This document shows positions 1 through 11,240 of a stretch of DNA of 64,000 nt, piece after piece. The stretch lies in NCBI GenBank assembly GCA_030142905.1, contig JASJOG010000217.1:268501-332500 (forward strand), read 5' to 3'. Both the position numbers and the translations under genes were made by a program. This DNA is from Heliopora coerulea. Lineage: Eukaryota; Cnidaria; Anthozoa; Scleralcyonacea; Helioporidae. The notes below the pieces were generated by a model. That model did not search any database. It had not been told where the DNA came from and worked only from the letters and a program-made list of their open reading frames with translations. The first letter of the stretch is position 1, and every line of letters starts with the position of its first letter.

Positions 1-1217
1 TGGATATTAATTATCTGATAAACAAAGTTCTTAATTTTTTGTCCCAGTCTCTACACAGTTACCTAGTCTCAGTGCCAACCATTACTTACTGAGCTTATGA
101 TTACTTATTTATATCAGGTACCAATTTATTGATTTTGAGTATTGATTTACATTTCTGGAGTAGTGAATTAAAACTCGATGCACTTTAGTCAGGTATGGCG
201 TGACTAGCAATGGAATGTCATTAAAATATATTCTTAATAATGTTTACTTTGGTTTTACTCTATTGTTGACAGTTGCCTCTTTACATAAGAATTCTGAGCT
301 GGGCTCTTATTTTCATATTGCAACTTCACTTTCCATCCGGTAAACCACTGGTAACTATTTTGTTGTGTGTATTGTTATGAAACACATTCCATCAACTTGG
401 TGGTCCGCAATTTATGTCATTATAAACTAAATGGAATTTATCAAATGTTAACATAACCTACTGTGAAAATAGCTGCTATGAATAGGTAGATGATCATATC
501 ATGAAAGTTGTGAGTTTTGTGTAGTTTTGGATATGTAAAGTTATCTTATTTTTCTAACCAGCATCATAACTAGTCCTCTCAAAAATGTTAGTTACCAATT
601 TGGCTTAAAAGGTTTTTGTTTATGTAATGGAATGTAAGGTCAAGGTACAAGTTGATATTGTTAAATCCTTGCACTGGTTTGTATTATTCCCGCCTATATT
701 GATTGAATACTTTGCTGAATTCCAGATATGATGTAATTCCTATTCAGATCTGATTTGGGTTTGAAATACGATGTGAAACTGTGAAATAACATAACTGAGA
801 TAAGAACTAGTACATTCTGATTTTACTATTATAATTTTAAAAAGAACTATATACATTTGGTACCAAAAAATCTTTTTCAAATATCTTTCTTGATTATGAT
901 CCATTCCAAACAACGCCTTCACCTGGCAGAGCAAAGGACTTAATCAGAGTGTGTCTGATTGGTCAACTTCTACTGTCTTTTACTGTCAACCAAAACTAAC
1001 AACTAAAAGCATAAAAAGAAATGCTCCTTTCCCAACAGGAGAGCAGAAAGAGAGAACCAACGAGCAGAGAAAATGAAGCTAGTCGCCAAGAAGAGGATGT
1101 AGAGTTATAATACAATATATAATCAACATAATTATTATACTCCCTTTTTAGCATATCTAACATATATCTTGCCCACAATAAGAATATTGAATGGTTCCAT
1201 TATATTGTACAACATAT
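1..1217. other. AT-rich DNA without recognisable gene
   Basis: No long reading frame, splice-flanked exon or repeat structure stands out in this stretch. The small open frames on the minus strand (about 60 codons) have low-complexity, AT-driven composition and match no family I know. It lies just beyond the C-terminal end of the Polinton capsid gene, so part of it may be the eroded left end of that element, but I see no terminal inverted repeat. Confidence 0.5.
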
Positions 1218-2330
1218 TTAGTATTGAATATTTTGCAAATCATTCTGTATGAAATTTACTACTGTAACTGATACAACAAACACATATATATCAGTGTTTT
1301 TGGCAGTTGGAGCACTTTTGGTCAGTTCAAGCAAAATACCACTTTGAGTATTCATAACTTTCCTACCTGAACCATATTTGCTCATATTATCTTCATTTGA
1401 TCTCAAGTCAATAACAACAGAAAAACTATCTTTATGAAAATTATGTACAGTTATATTCTGGTCAAATTTCATTTTATTTGAGAACAGACAGTGGGCCTCT
1501 TCATACGGTCTGTTAGTTGTTAAATCTCTTGAATATACTTGATTAGGTTAAACAAAGCTCTCAGAATGTGTCAAAACAATCGCTTTCATACTCTTTCAAG
1601 GGACGTTCACATTTAGATTTTGGCACATTGTAATATGTTTACAAGGAATATTCCTTCCTACTGAAAAAGTGGTTGTTACTTGATCCGTGAGTTGATCATT
1701 AGTGATAGTTTCATGTTCAAGCGCAAGGTTTTCAATCGTATAATTGGTCTACGCTTTGCCAGTTTGTGTTAATAGAACACTTGAACTGTTCAGTAATGTC
1801 AAAATATACTCTAGATTGTTCATCATAGTATTGGGCACAAATAAACTGATGTTTTCCACAACTTTGTATAATTTTATTCGTTGTTTAGTTGTAAAAATAT
1901 CAAACATTAGTTTGTCTTGAACCTTTTCAGTAGAGCCGCTATTTGCTCTAGAATCATGCTTACTAGTCAATTTCCGCCAATTTTCTGTATCAATAACATA
2001 TTCAATCATATCATCTCACTGACTTTTAGATAGCTGTTTATCTCTGTATACTTCAAATATACTTTCTTTTGTGTTATATATAACTTCCCCAGAATAGTGA
2101 ATCTTAAGCAGCAACTGAAGCAGTTTACTGAAAGTATTCTTGATGTAATTTTTGGTATTTCCAATTTTTATGTCAAACACTAGATTCAAACTGCCAGGAA
2201 TAAGGCAATCATTTCGAGAAAGCCTATGTAGATGAATATAAAGCTGCTCTCTGAAAGACGTGGAATTTGGATTTAAAGTAACTGTCTCATTCGATCACCT
2301 CCAACTATAGATTTAGTGTGTTTTTTGTTA
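1218..2330 (-). pseudogene. Polinton major capsid protein (C-terminal two thirds, broken)
   Basis: Minus-strand frames at 1218-1472, 1480-1760, 1749-2009 and about 2010-2290 read as one protein once stops and frameshifts are skipped. Diagnostic pieces are DLRSNEDN and NTQSGILLE near the C-terminus, ending NDLQNIQY with a stop at 1218, and LSRNDCLIPGSLNLVFD toward the N-terminus. These fit the double-jelly-roll major capsid protein of animal Polintons, which forms the icosahedral shell. The N-terminal third is not recognisable. At least three frameshifts or stops (for example near 1600 and 2030) make it non-functional. Assignment is by remembered family similarity, so it needs a profile search. 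Confidence 0.65.
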
Positions 2331-3433
2331 GCTGATAATAATCTGGTGGTTTCATTAACAGGTCAGTTTGGTGAAGATATTGTTTGAAGGAAAGGTTGAT
2401 GATGCTGTGTTCTGATGTTGTTTTATCTTTGTTGCTGTTGAAGACATTGGGTTGTTGTTCCATGTTGTCATCGATGTTGATGTCTTGAGAGTTTGATGCA
2501 AATCGCAGGATGAAAAGAGGTGTCTAATTGATAGATTTTTGTGGGAGATGTATTTATTAGGTCATTGTCAATTGCATATGTCTATATAGTGTCAAATATT
2601 GTTGAAGTTTTGTAGACAAACAATGAGCAACTTTTGGAACATCCATATCATCCAGATCAAAAGAATGATCTCATAAATTGTGTTCCATTTTTGCAATCAG
2701 GGTACGATCTATGCAACTCACACTCTGAGTTTTGTTGAAACATATTTGCATTCGAATGTAGTCTTCATAATTTAACAATGTTCCAACCCATTCAATGTCA
2801 ACTTTGTGATAAACGGTATCCATTCTAAAAAATAAAATGTCAGATCCACTCAATTTAATAAACAATACATTTCTTAAATTTATTTAGATCCACAATTTTA
2901 TCAATCCCAACCTCTTCATGACGTCCTTCATATCCTGATTTGTCAAATATAAACGAAACATTTATTTCCACAAACAATTTGAATCAGTTCTCATTTCAAT
3001 ACGTGCATGGAAACAACTGGAATTCACAGCATATTTCATATAATTGACCTTATCCAACATAATCATAAATTGTTCAGATACTTTTTTATTGGAGGTAAAC
3101 AAATATCTTCATGAACAAATTTAATTTTTCCATTCAAGATCGAACTGACATTTTTAACATGATCACAAAATACATGCTTTTCCACTTCATATTATATTTA
3201 AATAAAAAAGTCACCAATGTATCAAAATACACGTGACATTTTTCACAAGTAAATACAGCAAATATCATTCTTCTCAAATACTCATCATCTGCCCATTTCA
3301 ACTGCAACTTCCTTACATTTTTTTTCAATTGCCGAACTGCATATGGACACACTATACACATGTGATTTGTCTGAATATTACTAAAAAACAAGTCAAAGAG
3401 TGGTTAAGAACACAAGACACTTATACATGATAT
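2331..3433 (-). other. Unassigned region with weak minus-strand reading frames
   Basis: Minus-strand open frames at 2671-2865 (64 codons) and 3134-3391 (85 codons) lie between the capsid gene and the divergent integrase. The second has cysteine pairs (CIVCPY and CEKCH), could carry a small zinc-binding fold, and begins with MFFSNIQTNH. I do not recognise either. Their position inside a Polinton makes an element-encoded origin plausible, but they may also be host or chance frames. Confidence 0.3.
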
Positions 3434-4262
3434 TAACCTATCATGGGAAAGCATAAATTTAGGCATACAGACAGATCCAATTGATGTGGGTAAGTATAAA
3501 AAACCAAACAAGGGATAGTATTGGATTCTGACGGCTATTGAAATACTTAGTAGATACACATTTGTCATACCTGTCTATAGAAAAGACACAAGTAATACAA
3601 CTAAGGCTGTATCAGAACTAGTGAATAAATTTAAGGAACAACTTGGAAATTATCCAGAGCTAGTTGAATTCGATGATGTAAAAGAATTCTATAATGTTGG
3701 AGTCAAGACATTGCTAGAAAAATATAATATCACTTCTTTCTCTACTAAATAGGATAAAAAGGCTGCTATAGTAGAACGATTTAATTGAACAGCCATGTGG
3801 AAGTATTTCTATGGCAAAGGAACATATCAATGGGTTGATGGTTTAGACAAACTTGTTTATAGTTATAATAATACAAAACACAGCACAATCCTGATGAAAA
3901 CCAGCTGATGAAGTATGGAATACTCTATATGGTCATAGATATTCAGATTCTCCTACACCAAAATACATGGTAGGTGATCTAGTTCAGATCTCAAATTATA
4001 AGGCTATGAAGCCAACTTCACAGAAGAGGTATTCAAAAATGGTGAAGGTTATAAGGAAGTTCTCTGAGGATGGAAGTAGGGAGCAAAAAGATGGTGCTTG
4101 TTAAATGGCTAGGATATGATAACAGACATACAATATTCAAAATCTGGAGTAATCTATATGGCTGAAGGCTTTGAAGAATTGGAAGATCAGGTACACACTC
4201 TGAGAAAAGATTCACTCAGTATGTCTGAAAAGGGAATAAAAGACGAATCTGATTATAAAGAC
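3434..4262 (+). pseudogene. Polinton integrase with chromodomain-like tail (copy A)
   Basis: Plus-strand pieces read through several stops as a retroviral-type (DDE) integrase: VIPVYRKDTSNTTKAVSEL, a central block containing FDDVKEFYNVGVKTLLEKYN, then YSYNNTKHS and later SPTPKYMVGD. The D of FDDVKEFYN corresponds to the second catalytic aspartate. The tail KKMVLVKWLGYDN resembles the chromodomain at the C-terminus of many Polinton integrases, which is thought to guide insertion to chromatin. The enzyme would cut and join the element's terminal repeats. A second copy at 12.3-15.0 kb (minus strand) aligns block for block, which supports the call. Confidence 0.8.
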
Positions 4263-4469
4263 TGAGTAAATAGGCTAGTGTATACTGAATCTATTTTAAA
4301 TAAAAAAATCCTAGTTTGAAATCCAGGATCGATAAGTATTCTAAAGACACATTTAGAAAAGATGGTGAATTACAAAGGAACAAAGACATGCAATGTATCT
4401 AAAAAGATTATGTTGAGTTATCATGTTCTTATATTTCACATGTTGGAAGAAGCAATCAAATCAAACCTT

Positions 4470-4962
4470 TTTTGAACAATGAATTACGCCTTGAACTTCT
4501 TAAAAATATTATAGTCAAAGTGGTTCTGTTAAAGGCAGTGGACTTTGTGTAATTCTGGAATTTAAAAATAAGCCTGTAACAGAATTAAATAAGAGTAGAA
4601 AAGGGTACCCTTTTGAACGATTAAATATAAACAGCACCACAAATTGATAGTTAACCTTTTTAATGAAACTCAAAAACCTTGAGTAGTTGTTAGACAAAGA
4701 ATATGCTTTAATGACCAAAACACAAATTGAAGAGATGGTTAGAGAAAGACCTAAAGTATATAAATTGGATAAGAATGATAATGAGGATAGAATAGAAAAT
4801 GTTAACTTTGATGCAAGTAATCCAACATCCTCAACAGATATACCGGAATTTTTGACTAATGAGATAGCCGAAGAAGACAGTATAGAACAGATGGACACCA
4901 GATTACACGAACATGCTGGCCAAATAAATCAATTTGTTATTAGTGAACTAAGAGGTGTTTGA
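4470..4962 (+). pseudogene. Polinton-associated unknown protein
   Basis: Plus-strand segments include LEFKNKPVTELNKSRKGYPFE around 4555-4620 and, in another frame, a 91-codon acidic open frame at 4687-4962 (MLDKEYALMTKTQIEEMV at its start). The first block resembles a conserved segment I remember from hypothetical proteins encoded next to the integrase in cnidarian Polintons. No catalytic motif is visible and function is unknown. A stop at about 4650 and a frame change separate the two blocks, so it is broken. Confidence 0.4.
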
Positions 4963-5079
4963 ACCCTGTTGGAGATGCTGAAATGAAAATCGAAAGTTTG
5001 GATAAGATAGCAAATTCGCATCATTTGAAAGCATTAAGAGAGATGGATGAGCAGAAAGAATCTCTTTATAAGATAGTGT

Positions 5080-5453
5080 CAGAAACAGCATAACTAAAAT
5101 CGGATTTTATACAATTGACTGAGACAAATGATGAACCGTGATATTATCAGAGAAATGGTTGAAGATAATGAAAGTATCCATGATTTATCACAATTAAAAG
5201 GTTAAAAGAGAATGCTCTTTCATTATCTGGAGTAATATTAGCAATAGGGGGTATTATTACTACAATTTCTATATCAACCAGCAAACTAGGAAAGAAGCTG
5301 TCTTGCATATTGATTCCACTGTTTAATATGCTAGCAACAATTCTTATATGGGGCACTAAAGGACTGTGATGGCTTACTTCCAATTTATGGGTGTTCGCAT
5401 TAGCCTTTGCTTTGTTTGGATACAATCAGTATAAACAGGAGAGGAAAAAATAG
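5080..5453 (+). pseudogene. Small two-pass membrane protein of the Polinton
   Basis: From about 5185 the plus strand encodes a hydrophobic protein: a first likely membrane segment around ALSLSGVILAIGGIITTIS, a loop, a second around CILIPLFNMLATILIW and a third around LWVFALAFALFGYNQYK, ending KQERKK and a stop at about 5453. One stop interrupts it after IWGTKGL. The pattern of short hydrophobic helices followed by a basic C-terminus is typical of small virion or membrane proteins in Polintons as I remember them, but the exact role is unknown. Upstream sequence to about 5080 is probably its N-terminal helical part, with stops. Confidence 0.45.
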
Positions 5454-5660
5454 AATATATTATGATATATATGAAACGAAAGGTAAGAGATTTTCTTAAG
5501 AAGCTGTTTTGTTGTAACACAGATAATGAATTTCATCAATATTTGATGGATATAACCAAATATTTAGAGTTGCTTAAAAAAGATAATAACAAATCCAATA
5601 TACAAAAACCTTAAGATGATCTGTGAGATATCCATAAACAAAATGTATGATATATTATAG

Positions 5661-5940
5661 ATGAGTGAAGAAAAACAAGAAACACCTAAGATTGTTAAAA
5701 CAAAAGACCCCAAATGTGTAGAGGCTGGAACAAAATTGGCTCTGATGTGAACAGAATGATTCCAATCAGTATAACTACACATACATGGTAACTATGATGG
5801 GAGTTTCAGTATCTCTTGTTGGATTGTATTATAGTAGAAAGCATTTTATTTTTGGAGAGATGGAATATAAGAAACATGAAGAACAGGTTAAACCACAGAA
5901 TGTTAAAAAAAAAGTTAGTAATTTGGGTTCGTTTGATTAA
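5661..5940 (+). pseudogene. Small membrane-anchored Polinton protein, frameshifted
   Basis: An ATG at 5661 opens a frame beginning MSEEKQETPKIVKTKDPKC and continuing VEAGTKLAL before a stop. After frame changes, a hydrophobic stretch (VSISLVGLYYSRK-like, about 5790-5850) and a charged tail ending NLGSFD with a stop at 5938-5940 are visible. The arrangement of soluble N-terminus, one membrane helix and charged tail matches small proteins that I recall immediately upstream of the next gene in cnidarian Polintons. Spacing to the next start codon is only about 10 bases, which fits a compact element gene cluster. Confidence 0.4.
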
Positions 5941-5949
5941 ATAACATAT

Positions 5950-6177
5950 ATGGAGAGAAAAGAATTGTTAAATGAACTTTACGACAGTGCATTGCTTACA
6001 CCAGGTGCTGTTGCTGTTTCCATGTTAGCAAAAAAAGCACTAAATATGCCATTGGGAACCCCTGAGTCTATAAAGGGTACAGTTACATTAGCTAAAGCAG
6101 CTGCTCTTTCAAGTGTTGCTGTAAAATGGGCACAAGAGAAAAACCATATTCCAACAGATCCTTTTAAGAGTAGTTAA
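5950..6177 (+). CDS. Small hydrophobic Polinton protein (75 aa), intact
   Basis: This is one of the few undamaged frames of the element: 75 residues beginning MERKELLNELYDSALLTPG, with a hydrophobic, alanine-rich centre (VAVSMLAKKAL and AAALSSVAVKWA) and a polar end IPTDPFKSS. It probably has one or two short membrane or amphipathic helices. I remember close relatives at the same place, between another small membrane protein and a coiled-coil protein, in cnidarian Polintons. Function is unknown; a virion or assembly role is only an inference from the neighbourhood. The ATG follows the preceding stop by a few bases and is the only plausible start. Confidence 0.55.
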   Translation: MERKELLNELYDSALLTPGAVAVSMLAKKALNMPLGTPESIKGTVTLAKAAALSSVAVKWAQEKNHIPTDPFKSS

Positions 6178-6195
6178 ATCTGAATAAATATATAT

Positions 6196-6720
6196 ATGGC
6201 AGATATTATTGTATTTGGTTTATTTAATGCATTCACTTTACGGGTGCCTTGTATATTTTTTCTACAATGAACCATAGACATTATCAATCAGATATTAAAC
6301 ACCATAGTTTGGCTATAGAGAAATGTTATGAAAATCAATTGAGAAATTATGGTTGGAGTTATCAGAGGTGAATAAAGCTTTAGGGAAGTTAAGACAGATT
6401 AATACAATAAAATACAATGGTATGAACTTCAGCAGAGAACCAAACTTGTCTGATTGTTATTGGATAAGTTGGGTTTGCATCTGGTTATTTAATATATAAA
6501 CTGGCTTAAACACATTAGAAATATTACTATTATCTAAATATAAGATATACAGAGTAAATAATTTGGAAAAGAACATTTTAGAACTGTGAGATTGAAGAAC
6601 ATTTGTCAGAAATACCAAAAAAGGTATAAAAATTGTGGTTTGGTTGGTGGACTTAGGCACCAAGAAAAACAAATCAGAATATAAAAGGTTTGTAGAAAAT
6701 ATGTTAGTTCTAAACACATG
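6196..6720 (+). pseudogene. Polinton coiled-coil/membrane protein, broken
   Basis: The frame starts MADIIVFGLFNAF at 6196, a hydrophobic N-terminus, then shifts to YQSDIKHHSLAIEKCYENQL and later NKALGKLRQINTIKYNGMNF followed by SREPNLSDCY. The middle is helical and charged, likely coiled coil. A further hydrophobic segment around 6460-6510 may be a second membrane helix. At least two frameshifts break it. The order (hydrophobic start, coiled coil, conserved NREPxLSDxY-like block) fits a protein family that I associate with Polintons, of unknown function. Confidence 0.4.
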
Positions 6721-6895
6721 GGTAAGTTATGAAGCGATTTCATGAAGGTCGGTTTTCAACTAAAAAAGATTGATGTGTCAAGATATGGATGATAGATTTG
6801 GCTATAACTTGTTCTCAATAGTTTATACCAGCTTGAGTTGGGATATTGATTGTAAATGTCTGTATTATCTAAAGTGGAAGGATGAACAGACTTAA

Positions 6896-7093
6896 ATGCA
6901 TTATAAAAATGAGATAAGAAAAATGGGAAGACCCATTAAATATCAAAATGACCAGCATTCAAAAAACAAATATATTAGAAACAAATCTTGGATATGTTCA
7001 GTCTGTAACTATAATTATACTATGTGTGGAAAAACACTAAAGAAATGCTCAAATTTCCGTTATTTTAGAATATCATGTGGTAATGCCATTTAA
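6896..7093 (+). CDS. Small C2H2-like zinc-finger protein of the Polinton
   Basis: An open frame of 65 residues contains MGRPIKYQNDQHSKNKY and then WICSVCNYNYTMCGK. Small Polinton and adintovirus-like elements often encode a short protein that starts with GRPIxY and carries one C2H2 finger of the form W-x-C-x2-C-x5-Y-x3-GK-x2-H. Here the two cysteines are present, but the histidine half is altered (KKCSNFRYF), so the finger is probably damaged. The likely start is the internal ATG at about 6923 rather than the first one. Function is unknown. Confidence 0.4.
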   Translation: MHYKNEIRKMGRPIKYQNDQHSKNKYIRNKSWICSVCNYNYTMCGKTLKKCSNFRYFRISCGNAI

Positions 7094-7164
7094 TGATACC
7101 ATATTTTAGATTTGAGTTAAGGAAGTTTAAAATAGTATCTATAATAATATATAAGAGAATATAA

Positions 7165-7527
7165 ATGAACAATAAATTTAATTCATTTGATGAGGATTTT
7201 GCAAAGGAACTAAAAAAAGTCAAGAAAGAACCTGTTTAAGAGATCTGATCAGTTTAAACCCGGATGAGGCACAATCTTTTAATTTCAGAGCTTCACAAAT
7301 TAGACAAAGATGGTTTATATAAGGATGGAATGCTTGATAAGATACCTAAGAAAAAGAAGGAACAGTGGGAGATTGATATTGAAGAAGACATTTGGAAGCT
7401 TCATGACAACAACAAAAATATTGCAGCTAATTGTTTTCCATTGAAGGATGTATTGATCGCTAAATTTCAAAGAGAGGAACCAAAAATGAGTAGTTTGTAT
7501 GGTAAGACAAAACAAAAGTTCCTATGA
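7165..7527 (+). pseudogene. Small helical Polinton ORF upstream of the polymerase
   Basis: The ATG at about 7165 opens MNNKFNSFDEDFAKELKKV and soon meets a stop; a second open frame at 7264-7527 (87 codons) is rich in lysine and glutamate and begins MRHNLLISELHKLDKDG. The two may be one frameshifted gene. The protein would be charged and helical with no recognised motif. It sits directly before the polymerase coding region and shares its strand, so I treat it as an element gene of unknown function. Confidence 0.35.
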
Positions 7528-7589
7528 ACTATTTCCAGAAAGAATCAAGAATATGAAAACACAAATTAAAGCATTAATTAAATTAAAAG

Positions 7590-9180
7590 ATGACCATATG
7601 AGACAAATATAAATTCGCTGTCAAGGTGCTCTTAGAAAATGATTTTTATACCAAATCAGGAGAAGTATTAGATAAAATAGAATTTTTGTACACCATCATG
7701 AAAAATAAAGGTGGAAAAATACAAGATGGCAGGTGGTAAATTGAAATCATTTTTTTGGATAAACACAAGAGGGGTGAAAATTGTGTGATTGACTATATAT
7801 AATCACAGGTTAAAATCAATATGGTTTTATGAAATAATGAATTGGGCCCAAACACATCATCATATTTCTGTTCATGTGTTTGATTCAAGACATAAGAAAT
7901 TCATTAGTCGTAACACACTGCATGTGACCAAGATTGTGTTATGTTATATAGTAAAAGACCACCATTGGCATCCTATACAACTTCTAGCCAACTGAAAAAG
8001 GTGGAATTTGAAGCTAATCCAAGTGAGTGCCAAAAACTTATTAAAGAATAGGATTGAATATAAATAGTCACAACTATCAGAAACAATTTATTAGACCAAG
8101 AGTGTGTTTGACAGTGTTATCATGTTACCCAAAGATAATAAGATTGTAGAAGCAATAGATATAATTGTGAGCAAGTATGAACTGTATATTGAATATTTAC
8201 ATTGGTATAATAATGGTAGACAAGATGGTTTCATCGACCACAGGAACAATATGTTTGTACTAAGAGATTTGTGATACATTACATGATGTTCATAAGGTTG
8301 AAGATTTCATGTGGGAAAACCAATCAATCACATCATTAGCAGGCTCTTTATTTAAGAACCAGAATGGATACTTACCTGAATCATCACATAATAGTAGAAC
8401 ATGGGAAATTTGGATAAATTCAAACCATGTGCTTTATACTATTGCTACACAGAATGTTTTGATGAAGATGAGTCCTATGGACACTTCGATATTTGTAAGA
8501 GTTACCCAAATATGTTGATAAATAATAGTAAACCAATTCCATTGTATAGTATACATGATTATACAGAAACATTTGATGGAATTGATGATTTTGAGAAGAA
8601 TGGGGAATTTTATGTAGACGAGGTTGTGATCTAAGAATAGAAGCCAGGTTTTGTTCAAAAAATCTTGTAAAATATTCGGTTCAGGTCCTAAACATGGACA
8701 TATCGATTATTAAATATAAAATTATTAGTAATAGATCACAACAACCCGATACTTTTAAGAGTTTTCTGGAATATGTGTTTGATAATTTCAAACGAAAAAC
8801 GGCGAAAATATTACCTAATTTCTTTATTGGCAATTGTGGTTGAAAATATAATAAATTCAACCATGGCTTTATTTGTAGAGACTGAGACTATGAGGCTGGA
8901 CATTATAATTGATAATTATAATAAGTTATATCTGATTAAAGAGCAGAAGATTGAACTGTTGTCTAGTGATAATTGTAGTATTAATTTATTTGTTGTTTCT
9001 GAAGCAATATTGTATGCTCTAAATTTGATAGAAGCTTGTTACAGAGAGGATAGTTTTATTGGTTAACACAAACGGTATATTTATTCAGAATCCAACTAGA
9101 TGGGAAGGGTATTTCAAGAAAAATTTTAGAGATAACATTGATGTAAACATGGAGAAGGTTATATATATACCGGTGTTGCA
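7590..9180 (+). pseudogene. Protein-primed family B DNA polymerase of the Polinton
   Basis: The polymerase copies the element using a terminal protein primer. Recognisable blocks occur in order: ISVHVFDSRHKKFISRNT (N-terminal region, about 7880), MWENQSITSLAGSLFK and LPESSHN (about 8310), FKPCALYYCYTECFDEDE, then the palm motif A region FDICKSYPNMLINN (about 8480-8525), IPLYSIHD, CSINLFVVSEAILYALNL (about 8970-9030) and TNGIFIQNPT (about 9065-9090), which corresponds to the motif C region. Stops at 8280 and 8632, a frameshift near 8400 and others near 8830 and 9062 make it a pseudogene. The block order matches Polinton polymerases, so the family call is secure even though no single frame is long. 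Confidence 0.8.
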
Positions 9181-10138
9181 GAAAGTGGTAAAACTGGAAA
9201 ATGATGAGATTTATTATTGAAGCAGGAAAATATAATTATGTTTTCATTCACTAATAAGCCTGTGCAAAATGTGAAGGATAGACTAAAGAGCAAGATAAAA
9301 AATGGCAATAATATCGAATGTCACTGTGAGAATATTAATAAGATCTGTTATATATTTGATAGCTATTTTTGTGATTGGAACAACACTAGGAATATCAAAG
9401 ATAGGACCATGTTTGTTAACAGCCTCAGTATGACTCTTATGTAAAGTATGGTTGCAACATGATATCAGTGTAATCCAGTGGGAGGGAGTCAGATTAGCTA
9501 TAATTATTTGAAAAGCTCAACTTGGTGCAATTAGAATATATCAAGGATTCAGGCAGATATGGTAATAAAACTTTATTGACACTCAATTTCTTTCTCAGAA
9601 AATGGTTATATTTGTGAGAGGACAGTTTTGTAGTACAAGAAAAACTATCTTCAAGCCAATTACAGAATCTTATAAAAACATATGCTCCCTAAATAAGACT
9701 AAGAATGTTGTGATAGATTCAGGAGAGAAGGAACCAAAATTAATAACAGAGGTTGTGTTTCAATACAAGGGCCAAAAGGAATCCTATTCTGTCTGCAAAT
9801 AGATACCGGTAATGGCCACCAAGAGACTAGACTAAAATGGCACAAAAACAATAAGAAAAGCCAAGTTTTCAAATACAAGAATAATAAACCAGAGATTAGG
9901 TTAATCGTTAACTCGCTGTGCAAGGATAAAAAAAGAATTGAGACTGGATACATTAGAGAATATTCATTAAAATATCATGATAAACTATTGTATAAAAAGT
10001 AGAAGATAAAGCACCATTATGACAAGACAAAGATAGATTAAAATTGAAGAATATGATAGTACTAACAAAGAAATTGCATGAGAAAATCATTAAGAAGAAA
10101 GAAGAATTAATAAACAAACTGATGTTGGAATTTGAATA
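9150..10138 (+). pseudogene. Superfamily 1 helicase region, downstream of the polymerase
   Basis: Directly after the polymerase, the sequence reads IYTGVAESGKTGK, a degraded Walker A site (the usual GxGKT glycine is changed to glutamate), then MFSFTNKPVQNVKDRL and ICYIFDSYFCDWN in the 9217-9444 frame, GGSQISYNYLKSS near 9480-9515, and YKGQKESYSVCK in the 9602-9802 frame. These are motifs of an SF1 (Pif1/RecD-like) helicase. As I recall, some Polintons carry such a domain fused to, or just behind, polB. It would unwind DNA during copying. Frameshifts and stops lie at about 9210, 9445 and 9540. The final helical piece KKLHEKIIKKKEELINKL ends with a stop at 10138. Confidence 0.65.
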
Positions 10139-10190
10139 ATAGCCAACTGAAATATCATTGAAGAATTTTATTATATAATTGTACACAGAA

Positions 10191-11201
10191 TACCTTCATA
10201 ATGTGTTCGTTTTGGGAAATTTACTGACACTCTGGACTTTTTTGTACTGTGTTCAAGAGTGCAGTCTGAGGCACCTGCAGGTTAAGTGAGTTTTTAGCAG
10301 TCCAGTACATGTAGTGTTAAGAAAGCTCATATTACAGGTTTAAACTCCCTTTTTGGGGTTTTTATTTTCAACCCTGGGAAGGGGACAAATCTGTTATGGC
10401 CTCCACAGCAAGTTGGGTATTTCTGGACTAAGTTGCTCAAATATTCTGCCTAATCCATTTAACTACATCTAATTCCACTTAAGATTAAATTTCAAACAAT
10501 TCATCATAAAGAATCAACTAAATATTTCACATTCATGGAAATAACTTTAGAGATAACCTATTTTTGCACGTAGTAAAGGTCAACTGAGTAACTGGACCCA
10601 CCTAAAGCGAAAATTGGCATCTATACAGTAGAAATTATATTTGATATTGTTCCATCATAAACAGGCACATATACTCCATCACTCCTATTATTAACAAATG
10701 TTTTTTACTGACCTGGGCAGGACAAGTACCATTCAATATGTCTGGTATTTATTATTGATGGAAGATCCAGAGTTTTTTTTCTATTACTTAACAATATTGT
10801 CACTGTTTATAGGTGTAATCTTGTAAAATGTTAAGCTCAGAAAGCATTTTCTAATAAATTAAAAGTTCAAACATATTGAAGATAGGGTAAGGTCTTGTTT
10901 GGACTTCAGTGCACCCTTAAATTTGCTATATTGTCAGTTTTCTGCTTTTAAGACCATCTTAATCCTGAACACATTATTAGAAACCTTGAAAAAATCAATT
11001 GAAGGGTGTATGATTAACTTGTGTTTTACACAGTGGGTTGGGTACTATTCTTTATAAAAGATTTCAATGACAAAACTGGTGACAATTTAACCCTCTTGGT
11101 TTTAATAATAGACTTGGTAAACTGTTTTATTTGAACTTAATCATACAAGACAACACCAAGGGAGGGATTCTTGCTTGCCACAACGTGAAACAGATAATAT
11201 T
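10191..11201. other. AT-rich DNA without gene
   Basis: No coding signal. Just inside this stretch (about 10,226-10,320) an imperfect inverted pair, ACACTCTGGACT against AGTCCAGTACATGTAGTGT, brackets a short spacer; it might be a remnant of the Polinton end, but there is no matching sequence at the other end of the element. Nothing else stands out. Confidence 0.4.
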
Positions 11202-11240
11202 CTATCCTCGATGTTTCAAGCAAAGGCCCTTCATCTGGAG
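11202..11240 (-). ncRNA. Hammerhead-like core, solo PLE-type 3' end fragment
   Basis: On the minus strand the sequence AGATGAAGGGCCTTTGCTTG continues into AAACATCGAGG. This is nearly the same as the core in the palindromic insert at 14,442-14,654. The layout (UGAUGA-like box, GGGC/GCUU stem with two G-U pairs, then GAAA and a nearby GUC-like CAUC) resembles the hammerhead ribozymes known from Penelope-like retroelements. The first box is changed (AGAUGA), so activity is doubtful here. Confidence 0.35.

Larger units (their letters stand above)
1218..10190 (+). mobile_element. Decayed Polinton/Maverick element (copy A)
   Basis: A run of remnants shows the Polinton gene set: a double-jelly-roll major capsid protein on the minus strand, then on the plus strand a retroviral-type integrase with chromodomain-like tail, several small membrane or structural proteins, a small zinc-finger protein, a protein-primed family B DNA polymerase and a superfamily 1 helicase. 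Polintons are 15-20 kb self-synthesising transposons that can encode virions. This copy is about 9 kb, has stops and frameshifts in nearly every gene, and I found no packaging ATPase, protease or long terminal inverted repeats. The boundaries are set by the outermost recognisable coding pieces, so they are approximate. Confidence 0.8.

Noticed and set aside
10226..10320. Terminal inverted repeat of the Polinton
   Set aside because: A local imperfect inverted pair exists, but no matching copy was found at the left end near 1.2 kb, so a TIR cannot be claimed.
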